Source: Candidatus Acidiferrales bacterium (GTDB lineage: Bacteria; Acidobacteriota; Terriglobia; Acidiferrales; UBA7541). Taken from it: DNA of 12,427 nt. Position 1 is the first letter of the stretch. Each line of letters begins with the position of its first letter. A program made the position numbers and the translations under genes. A model generated the notes under the pieces. It ran no database searches. It was not told where the DNA came from and saw only the letters and a program-made list of their open reading frames with translations. The DNA lies in the NCBI GenBank assembly GCA_955651735.1, contig CATPAM010000407.1, forward strand, positions 1 through 12,427, in the 5' to 3' direction. This document shows positions 6,792-12,427 of the stretch, one piece after another.

Positions 6792-8302
6792 TGCGGCGCG
6801 CGAGGCGCGCCGGTGTCACGGGTGTGAGCACCGCGGGTGTTGCGCACGCCGGACTCCTGCTGGCCGCCGGGATTTTCATCGCGGGCTGCTCTGTAGGTCC
6901 CAATTACAAGCGTCCGTCGGCTCCTTCCGCGACAAAATGGGATCTCGCCGAGCCCTGGCGCGAAGGCGCTCCCAAAGACGCCATTCCCAAAGGGCCATGG
7001 TGGACGGTATTTCACGATGAAGACCTGAACGCGCTGGAGACGCAGGCGCTCGCCGCCAACCAGACCATCAAAATCTCTATCGCTCGTCTGGAGCAGGCCC
7101 GCGCCACCGCTGCCATCCAGGTGGCCACTCTTTTTCCAATGCTGAACACGTCGCCCAGCGCCGAAAGACAGCGACTGTCTGGAAATCGCCCTACCAGCGG
7201 CGTGCCGATCACGCTGCGACCAGCCACACAAAACAATTTCGCTGTGCCTTTCACCGTCAGCTACGAGGTGGATTTATTTGGCCGCAGAAGACGCAGCATC
7301 GAGGCCGCGGAAGCGTCCTACCAGGCCAACGCCGCGGACCTTGAAAATGTGCGCTTGCTGGTTACGGCGCAGCTCGCCGGCGACTATTTCAATCTGCGCG
7401 AGCTGGATTCCGAGCTGAAAATTCTGACGCGCACCGTGGAGGCCCTGCAGAAGGGCCTGGAGCTGGTGAATTCGCGGCACAGCGGCGGCGTGGCCTCCGG
7501 CTTGGACGTCGCGCAGGAAGAGACGCTGCTCAACACCACGCGCACACAAGCCGTTCTGCTGCAGCAGCAACGCAAACAATTCGAAGACGCTATCGCCGTT
7601 CTGGTCGGCCAACCCGCGCCGGATTTTCACATGCCGCCGCGCGTGTTGGACGCGGAGCCTCCGGGGCTCGATGTGGGGCTGCCCTCCGATCTGCTCGAGC
7701 GTCGCCCGGACATTGCGGAGGCAGAGCGCGAAATGGCTGTGGCCAACGCGCAGATTGGTGTGGCGCGAGCCGCCTACTATCCGTCGCTGGATATTTTTGG
7801 GCAGGGCGGCTGGCAAGCCGCAAACATCGCCAAACTGGCCAATGCGAGCAGCACGTTTTGGGCGCTGGGCGCGAACGTGGCGCAGGATATATTCTCCGGA
7901 GGGACGCTCCGCGCTCAGGTACAATTTGCGCGCGCGGGTTATGACGCCAACGTGGCGAATTACCGCCAGACGGTGCTTGGCGCTTTTCAGGAGGTGCAGG
8001 ACGAAATCACCGGACTGAGCGTGTTGATCCAGGCCAAGCAATCGCAGCAGCTCGCAGTGAATGCCGCGCGGCGCACGCTGGACATTTCGACGAGCCGTTA
8101 TAGCGGAGGCTTGGTCAGCTACCTAGACGTGGTGACTGCGCAACAGAATCTGCTCACCGATGAGCAGGAGCTCGCAGTGATCCAGGGGCAACGCCTGATT
8201 TCCAGTGTGCTGTTGGTCAAGGCGCTCGGAGGAGGCTGGGATGCCTCCAGCCTTGCCGCCGTGCAAGTCAAACCCAAGGCCAAGGACATCGTCACGCCGT
8301 AG
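6791..8302 (+). CDS. RND efflux outer-membrane channel, NodT/OprM-type lipoprotein
   Basis: A TolC-like outer-membrane factor that forms the exit duct of the tripartite pump. It has 503 residues, somewhat longer than a typical OprM-type channel, partly because of a long basic leader. The signal peptide ends in a lipobox IAGC with the lipidated Cys at residue 33, followed by SVGPNYKRP, the hallmark start of mature NodT-family channels. Two repeated outer-membrane efflux domains follow; the second contains DLLERRPDIAEAER and IGVARAAYYPSLDIFG (about 298-335), which is family-typical. YSGGLVSYLDVVTAQQNLL (near residues 438-456) is also diagnostic. The ATG shares one base with the stop of the adaptor gene (TAATG), so its translation is probably coupled. 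A distal segment follows Pro/Lys-rich to the stop. No clear terminator follows. Confidence 0.94.
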   Translation: MRRARRAGVTGVSTAGVAHAGLLLAAGIFIAGCSVGPNYKRPSAPSATKWDLAEPWREGAPKDAIPKGPWWTVFHDEDLNALETQALAANQTIKISIARLEQARATAAIQVATLFPMLNTSPSAERQRLSGNRPTSGVPITLRPATQNNFAVPFTVSYEVDLFGRRRRSIEAAEASYQANAADLENVRLLVTAQLAGDYFNLRELDSELKILTRTVEALQKGLELVNSRHSGGVASGLDVAQEETLLNTTRTQAVLLQQQRKQFEDAIAVLVGQPAPDFHMPPRVLDAEPPGLDVGLPSDLLERRPDIAEAEREMAVANAQIGVARAAYYPSLDIFGQGGWQAANIAKLANASSTFWALGANVAQDIFSGGTLRAQVQFARAGYDANVANYRQTVLGAFQEVQDEITGLSVLIQAKQSQQLAVNAARRTLDISTSRYSGGLVSYLDVVTAQQNLLTDEQELAVIQGQRLISSVLLVKALGGGWDASSLAAVQVKPKAKDIVTP

Positions 8303-8349
8303 CGTCCCGCTTTGTTGAAAAGACTTTGATCCTTCTCTTCGCGCGCGGT

Positions 8350-8378
8350 TTGGAGTCTTCGCTCGAACGCGCCATAAT
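8350..8378 (+). promoter_or_regulatory. Candidate sigma70-like promoter for the 8460 gene
   Basis: CATAAT at 8373-8378 matches five of six -10 bases, with TTGGAG at 8350-8355 (three of six -35 bases) and an exact 17-base spacer. It would give a leader of roughly 75 bases. It suggests that the exported protein downstream can be expressed apart from the pump operon. Confidence 0.4.
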
Positions 8379-8459
8379 TGATTCTGTGCCCGCACCGGGA
8401 TGCAACCTGCGGCGCGCTTCGCAGGGTCCAATGAGCAAGAGGCAGGGAGGCCAAGCGAA

Positions 8460-9338
8460 ATGGTCAAAGAATTCGGATTTTCAACCAGCACGCTGCAAAG
8501 ACGGATGGCCGCGATATTGATTCTGGCCGCGCCGGCGCTTGCGTTTTCTCTCGCGGCGCAACCCGCTGCTGCTGCACCTGCCCCCGCCGCGAAGCCACAG
8601 AGCGAGACCAGCGCCATCACGCATGAGCCGCCGGCGATTCCGGTCGAGCAGATCGTCCAAAAATTTGGCGACCGCGAGCTGGAGTTCAGGAAAGAGCGCG
8701 ACAACTACACTTACACGCAAACTTTCGTCGTGCAAACGATCGACATGGATGGCCGCCCCGACGGCGAATACCGCATGACCAGTGACATTCTTTTCACCCC
8801 GGATGGCAAGCGCTACGAAAAGGTGATTTCCGCGCCGCCCCCGACCCTGCAGCGCATTTCTCTTTCGCAGCAAGACATGGACGACCTCGAGCACGTGCAG
8901 CCCTTTGTGCTCACCAGCCAGGAGCTGCCGAAGTATGACGTGAAATATATCGGCCGCGAACAGGTGGACGAACTCAGCACCTACGTCTTCGACGTCGGCC
9001 CCAAGAAAATCGAGAAGAATCAGCGCTACTTTCAAGGCCGAATCTGGGTCGACGACAAGGATCTCAACATCGTCAAGAGCGATGGAAAAGCCGTTCCGGA
9101 CATCATCAAGAAGGGCAACGAAAACGTTTTTCCGCGATTCGAAACCTTCCGCGAAAATATTGAAGGCCACTACTGGTTCCCCACTTACACGCGCTCCGAC
9201 GACGAGCTGCGCTTCAGCACCGGCGCCGTGCACATCCGCATGACCGTTCGCTACGCCAACTACAAGCGTTTTGGCGCCACCATCAAGATCGGCACCCCGG
9301 TGGAACTCAAGGAAGACAAGAAGCCGACCAAGCCCTGA
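8460..9338 (+). CDS. Exported protein of unknown function, possibly LolA-like fold
   Basis: I do not recognise a named family. The 292-residue protein begins with a signal peptide: a basic patch near residue 14, then MAAILILAAPALAFSLAA (16-33) and an Ala/Pro-rich stretch. The mature part (about 60-285) alternates short strands with charged turns: YTYTQTFVVQTID, YRMTSDILFTPDGKRYEKV, YVFDVGPKKI, FQGRIWVDDKDLNIVKSDG, and a final strand pair near 257-270. The motif 'ritten strand, G-x-IWVD-x-xDLxIVK' recalls LolA/LolB-like outer-membrane lipoprotein-sorting folds, which is an inference from pattern only. There is no membrane segment or catalytic motif. ATG at 8460 has GGGAGG nine bases upstream; alternatives are ATG at 8400 (20 residues longer, weaker site) and ATG at 8505 (directly before the hydrophobic run). 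The gap from the channel gene is 157 bases with its own candidate promoter. Confidence 0.75.
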   Translation: MVKEFGFSTSTLQRRMAAILILAAPALAFSLAAQPAAAAPAPAAKPQSETSAITHEPPAIPVEQIVQKFGDRELEFRKERDNYTYTQTFVVQTIDMDGRPDGEYRMTSDILFTPDGKRYEKVISAPPPTLQRISLSQQDMDDLEHVQPFVLTSQELPKYDVKYIGREQVDELSTYVFDVGPKKIEKNQRYFQGRIWVDDKDLNIVKSDGKAVPDIIKKGNENVFPRFETFRENIEGHYWFPTYTRSDDELRFSTGAVHIRMTVRYANYKRFGATIKIGTPVELKEDKKPTKP

Positions 9339-9433
9339 TAAGGCGAAACATGTGCTGATCGTTCGCGTCACGCGGCGCGGACACCACTGTGCCTGCGCCC
9401 GGTGTTCAATCGGCAACGCCCCGCTCCGAGGCC

Positions 9434-9462
9434 TTCACCTCGCGCGCCACCTGCGCGACAAT
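9434..9462 (+). promoter_or_regulatory. Candidate sigma70-like promoter for the Asp/His-rich protein
   Basis: TTCACC (9434-9439) and GACAAT (9457-9462) each match four of six consensus bases and are separated by 17 bases. They lie about 60 bases upstream of the start codon, in the only gap where a promoter for this gene would fit. Confidence 0.3.
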
Positions 9463-9527
9463 TAGACAGTACCCACACGACGGGTCTCTGGCCCAACGTC
9501 GGCCGAGCCCATGCAAAGAGAGGCACG

Positions 9528-10019
9528 ATGAAGAAGCTAATTTTGGGGACGGCGTTGTGCGCCCTGGCCGGCACTCTAGCCCTGGCCGCTCCGTCTCAGG
9601 ACCGCGACGACCATCACGACAATGGCAAGCACAAGGGCCAGGAAAAGCACGAGGGCGACGACCGGCATGACAACGGTCCGCACAAAGGCTGGGAAAAGCA
9701 GGAAGCGCGCGACGACTATCGCGACTGGGATCACGAGCACGACCGCATCGTTCCCGGCAAACACTATCCCCGCGGCCACTACGAGCACGTCAGGGAAGTA
9801 TTTGTCGCGCGCTCGATCGATTACCGCACGCGCAATGTGATTCTCTACGACCGCTCCAATTGGGTTGTCGCGTCCTATGATCTCGACCACTGCCGCGACT
9901 GGCAATGGGACCGCGACCAGGTCTACGTCTACGATGACGATCATCATCCAGGCTGGTATCTGCTCTTCAACGCCCGGCTAGGCCGCTACGTCCACGTTGA
10001 ATATTCCGGCATCCGGTGA
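9528..10019 (+). CDS. Small exported Asp/His-rich protein with a tandem repeat
   Basis: A 163-residue protein of unknown function. Residues 1-21 form a clean Sec signal peptide (MKKLILGTALCALAGTLALA-A). The mature start (22-75) is very rich in Asp, His, Lys and Arg and contains two copies of a 17-residue unit, DDHHDNGKHKGQEKHEG and DDRHDNGPHKGWEKQEA, identical at 12 positions. The C-terminal part (about 76-163) looks folded: PGKHYPRGHYEHV, FVARSIDYRTRNVILYDRSNW, HCRDWQWDRDQVYVYDDDHH, then GWYLLFNARLGRYVHVEY. It resembles a small periplasmic family that I recall from Acidobacteriota but cannot name. The His and Asp clusters could bind metal ions; this is an inference with no catalytic motif to back it. 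ATG at 9528 is chosen because GAGAGG precedes it by four bases and a signal peptide begins there; the open frame extends upstream to 9402 without signal-like sequence. Confidence 0.8.
   Translation: MKKLILGTALCALAGTLALAAPSQDRDDHHDNGKHKGQEKHEGDDRHDNGPHKGWEKQEARDDYRDWDHEHDRIVPGKHYPRGHYEHVREVFVARSIDYRTRNVILYDRSNWVVASYDLDHCRDWQWDRDQVYVYDDDHHPGWYLLFNARLGRYVHVEYSGIR
9606..9707 (+). repeat. Two-copy 51-base in-frame tandem repeat
   Basis: Copies at 9606-9656 and 9657-9707 encode the 17-residue units of the Asp/His-rich protein, each starting with DD and containing HDNG-x-HKG-x-EK. The DNA copies have diverged at synonymous sites, so the duplication is not recent. Confidence 0.75.
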
Positions 10020-10031
10020 CTTAACGATTTC

Positions 10032-10226
10032 TTAGTCCCAGTCCTCACGCAAGCGGCGTACCTACTCGTTCGCATGTTCGTCGCGCCACAGGTCCCTGCC
10101 GGAGCCCCTCAAGGAGAGTAGTGGATCATCTTCGATGTTCTTGGAGATTTTCGTTTTGTCTACGTGCACCTGCGCGCCGGCTCGCAATTTCTGCGGAGTT
10201 TTTCTCGATTTAACTCTTTTTTTCAT
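10032..10226 (-). pseudogene. VapB-type antitoxin-like gene interrupted by an in-frame TAG
   Basis: Reading leftward from ATG at 10226-10224 gives 54 residues up to a TAG at 10064-10062, then nine more codons (VRRLREDWD) in the same frame to a TAA at 10034-10032. The segment DDPLLSLRGSGRDLWRDEHANE followed by VRRLREDWD matches the C-terminal pattern that I know from VapB-family antitoxins (LRGSGKxLWxDExxDEY-VRRLRExW), with the TAG falling exactly where Tyr is usual. A single base change from TAC or TAT explains it. The N-terminus is basic (MKKRVKSRKTPQKL), possibly for DNA binding. GAGG lies six bases before the ATG at 10226; an in-frame ATG at 10241 would start three bases after the stop of the S9 peptidase gene. 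No PIN-domain toxin follows, since the converging gene ends at 10019. Either a decayed orphan antitoxin, a truncated 54-residue product, or a sequencing error. Confidence 0.6.
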
Positions 10227-10244
10227 TCCGCGCCTCATCATGTC

Positions 10245-12427
10245 TCACAGATTATCCAAAAAGAATTGCGTCACCCGATTCATCAGCACCTTCCGTGCGG
10301 CGGGATCGCTGACGCCGTGCCCGCGCCCGGGAAACGGCATCACTTCGACATATTTCCCCAGCTCAATCAACTCGTTGATCAACGAAAGCGTATTCGCGAA
10401 GTGCACGTTGTCGTCGCCCGTGCCATGCGCAATGAGCAGCTTGCCCTTCAACCCTGCAGCCTTATCAATCGGCGAAGACTCGCGATAGCCGTGTTCATTT
10501 TGCGGCAGCAGCCCCAGATACCTCTCCGTGTAGATCGAATCGTAGAAATGCCAATCCGTAACCGGCCCGCCCGCGAAACCCGCCTTGAAGTCCATGCCCG
10601 CTTCAAACATGGCGTGCAGCGTCATGTTCCCGCCATAACTCCAACCCCAGATGCCGATGCGCGCTCCATCCACGTAGGGCAGCGACTTGAGATACGTCGC
10701 GCCGTCGAGCTGGTCGGAAAGCTCCTGCGCTCCCAGCCGATAGTGGATCGGCTCTTCAAAAAGATGCCCGCGGCCCGCCGAGCCGCGATTATCCAGCGAA
10801 AAAATGAGGTAACCCTTCTGCGCCATCGACTGCTGCCACAGCCCGGTGTTCCCGCCCCAGGCGTTCAAGACCACCTGGACGTGCGGGCCCCCATAGGTAT
10901 AAACGAGCACAGGGTATTTTTTCGAGGTCTCGAAATCCGGCGGTTTAATTATCACCGCATTGAGCGGCGTGCCGTCGTGCGCCTTCACGGTAAGAAATTG
11001 CGGTACGGACAGATGATAGTCCGCGAGTTCCGCGACTTTATTTTCATTGATCACGCGCAGCAGGGAACCATCCGCGCGGGCGACGTCCTGCCGCGGCGGC
11101 GTCGTCACGTCGGAGTAGGTGTCCACAAACGCCGCGCAGTCCGGCGCCATGTTCACGTTATGCGTGCCGTTGTGAATGGTGATGCGGCTGATGGCTGAAC
11201 CATCGAAAGAGACGCGATACAGGTGCCGCTCCAGCGGCGATTTCGCCGTGCCCGTGAAATACACCAGCCCTTTTGCTTCATCCACGACATCCACCGCGGA
11301 AACTTCCCATTCGCCTTTGGTGAGTTGCGCAAGCTGCTTGCCCTCGAGGTCATAGAGATAAAGATGACGGTAGCCGGAGCGCTCGCTGGACCACAAAAAC
11401 CGCTTCCCATCTTTCAGGAGGCGCAGGTCGTTGCTGACGTTGATCCAATACTGATCCGTTTCGTTCAACGCCGTGCGCGTCTGGCCGTTTGCGGCGTCGG
11501 CGATCAACACATCCAAAACCGTTTGTGGCCGATTCAGCCGCTGAATCGCCAGATGCTTTGAGTCCGTGAGCCAGTTCACACGCGCGATGTAAATGTCGGT
11601 GTTCTCGCCGGTGTCCATGGCGTGAGCTTCGCCGCCGCTGACCGGGGCAACGAACACGCGCACAATCGGGTTGCCGCCTCCTGCCGGGGGATAGCGTTCT
11701 TCTTCGGCTTCGCCTGAGGGCGAGGCAAAATCCACCAGCGGATATCTCGCCACCTTGCTTTCGTCCATCTGAAAATAAGCAATCGCCGAAGAATCCGGCG
11801 CCCACCAATACGCCGTGGTGATCTCCAGCTCTTCGGGATAAACCCAGTCCAGCTCGCCTTTGCGTACTTCCTCAGTGCCGCCTTCCGTGAATGCGCGCTC
11901 TTTCCCATCTGCCACGCCGGCCAGCCACAAATTATGATTGCGTACGAAACTTACATACTTCCCGTCGGGAGAAATCTTGGGATCAGCGATGCTCTCTTTG
12001 CCGGAAACCAGCGCGCGCGAGGCTTGCGTCTTCAAGTCGAACCAAGCCAACGAAGTCGGCCCCTGAAACAAAAGCGCGGCTCCGTTTGGAGCCCACTGGT
12101 ACTCCGCTGGCGCATGCCGGCCGAGGCCCGTTGCCTGCGTAGTCCGCTCGGCATCGGCAGGCAAGACCGATTCCAGCTTTTCCGCGGAAAGCAGCAACCG
12201 GCGGTGTCCGGACGCAACCTCCAATGCCCACAGTTCAGTCTTCGCCTCTTTTCCCGCGCCCTTGCTTTCAAAAAAACTGATCTGCTTCGAGTCCGGCGTC
12301 CAAACAACGCCGCGCGTCAAGCGCCCGCTCAAGCTGGGCTGGCTGTAAATGCGGTCCACCGTTAGAGGCTTGTACGAAGCGGGCGCCGCCGCAAGCTGTT
12401 GCGCCCGGCACAGGAGCGAAGGAACCG
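10245..12427 (-). CDS. S9 family (DPP IV-like) serine peptidase, N-terminus cut by the right edge
   Basis: A dipeptidyl-peptidase IV-like exopeptidase expected to release N-terminal dipeptides from short peptides, probably in the periplasm. The open frame runs to the window edge: beyond a GTG at 12359 there are 22 more in-frame residues (LLCRAQQLAAAP, then SYKPLT), which look like the end of a signal peptide, so the true start lies outside. Numbering from that GTG, the beta-propeller covers about 1-430 with repeated W-x-PD-x-x-x-I strands. DWVYPEELE (171-179) holds E176/E177, equivalent to the Glu pair of human DPP4 that grips the substrate N-terminus. The hydrolase domain (about 460-704) has VYTYGGPHVQ with the oxyanion-hole Tyr, GWSYGG with Ser574 (codon 10638-10640), GTGDDNVHF with Asp649 (codon 10413-10415) and GRGHGVS with His681 (codon 10317-10319). 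The triad is complete, so it should be active. The antitoxin-like gene follows closely on the same strand. Confidence 0.93.
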   Translation of the reverse strand, partial: VPSLLCRAQQLAAAPASYKPLTVDRIYSQPSLSGRLTRGVVWTPDSKQISFFESKGAGKEAKTELWALEVASGHRRLLLSAEKLESVLPADAERTTQATGLGRHAPAEYQWAPNGAALLFQGPTSLAWFDLKTQASRALVSGKESIADPKISPDGKYVSFVRNHNLWLAGVADGKERAFTEGGTEEVRKGELDWVYPEELEITTAYWWAPDSSAIAYFQMDESKVARYPLVDFASPSGEAEEERYPPAGGGNPIVRVFVAPVSGGEAHAMDTGENTDIYIARVNWLTDSKHLAIQRLNRPQTVLDVLIADAANGQTRTALNETDQYWINVSNDLRLLKDGKRFLWSSERSGYRHLYLYDLEGKQLAQLTKGEWEVSAVDVVDEAKGLVYFTGTAKSPLERHLYRVSFDGSAISRITIHNGTHNVNMAPDCAAFVDTYSDVTTPPRQDVARADGSLLRVINENKVAELADYHLSVPQFLTVKAHDGTPLNAVIIKPPDFETSKKYPVLVYTYGGPHVQVVLNAWGGNTGLWQQSMAQKGYLIFSLDNRGSAGRGHLFEEPIHYRLGAQELSDQLDGATYLKSLPYVDGARIGIWGWSYGGNMTLHAMFEAGMDFKAGFAGGPVTDWHFYDSIYTERYLGLLPQNEHGYRESSPIDKAAGLKGKLLIAHGTGDDNVHFANTLSLINELIELGKYVEVMPFPGRGHGVSDPAARKVLMNRVTQFFLDNL

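Noticed and set aside
9576..9947. Hydrophobic minus-strand frame (123 codons) that looks like a membrane protein
   Set aside because: It is the complement of Asp/His codons in the Asp/His-rich gene, which yields Val/Ile by necessity; the plus-strand gene has a signal peptide and a repeat in frame.
10217..10223. Run of seven T as a rho-independent terminator or slippage site
   Set aside because: No stem precedes it on the plus strand. On the minus strand it encodes Lys-Lys at the start of the antitoxin-like gene, and frame change there would break the recognisable part.
10164..11198. Long plus-strand open frame (344 codons) opposite the S9 peptidase gene
   Set aside because: It is antisense to a gene with a complete catalytic triad; its translation is Arg/His-rich with no domain pattern, typical of a shadow frame in GC-rich DNA.

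Overview
The window looks like chromosomal DNA of a soil-type Acidobacteriota bacterium. This is inferred from protein style: a short Ig-like exported protein start, a bacterial DPP IV-like peptidase, an RND pump of the 'ATSNS' type, and exported proteins that resemble acidobacterial families I remember. GC is moderately high by eye. No RNA gene, insertion sequence, CRISPR array or phage gene is visible.

Layout. (1) Positions 1-193, minus strand: the first 64 residues of an exported protein, cut by the left edge and read divergently from what follows. (2) 410-1973, plus: a two-gene phosphosignalling unit, a PP2C-type Ser/Thr phosphatase followed after one base by a protein with two FHA domains, the second degenerate. 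(3) 1974-2284: a 311-base gap with two inverted repeats, the leader of the next operon. (4) 2285-8302, plus: a complete tripartite RND efflux operon in the order inner-membrane pump, periplasmic adaptor, outer-membrane lipoprotein channel. (5) 8460-9338 and 9528-10019, plus: two exported proteins of unknown function, each behind a candidate sigma70-like promoter; the second is a small Asp/His-rich protein with a 17-residue tandem repeat. (6) 10032-10226, minus: a small VapB-antitoxin-like gene interrupted by an in-frame amber codon. (7) 10245 to the right edge, minus: an S9 family (DPP IV-like) serine peptidase with its catalytic triad intact, lacking its signal-peptide start because the window ends.

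How the parts work together. The phosphatase and FHA protein should act on Thr phosphorylation set by a kinase outside the window. The three efflux proteins form one envelope-spanning pump driven by the proton gradient. The two exported proteins and the peptidase are envelope or periplasmic proteins with no proven link to the pump. Nothing here clearly qualifies as a new multi-gene system. The points most worth a second look are the interrupted antitoxin-like gene, the loss of the conserved TM10 lysine in the RND pump, the degenerate second FHA domain with a phospho-Thr-like linker motif, and the Asp/His-rich exported protein.
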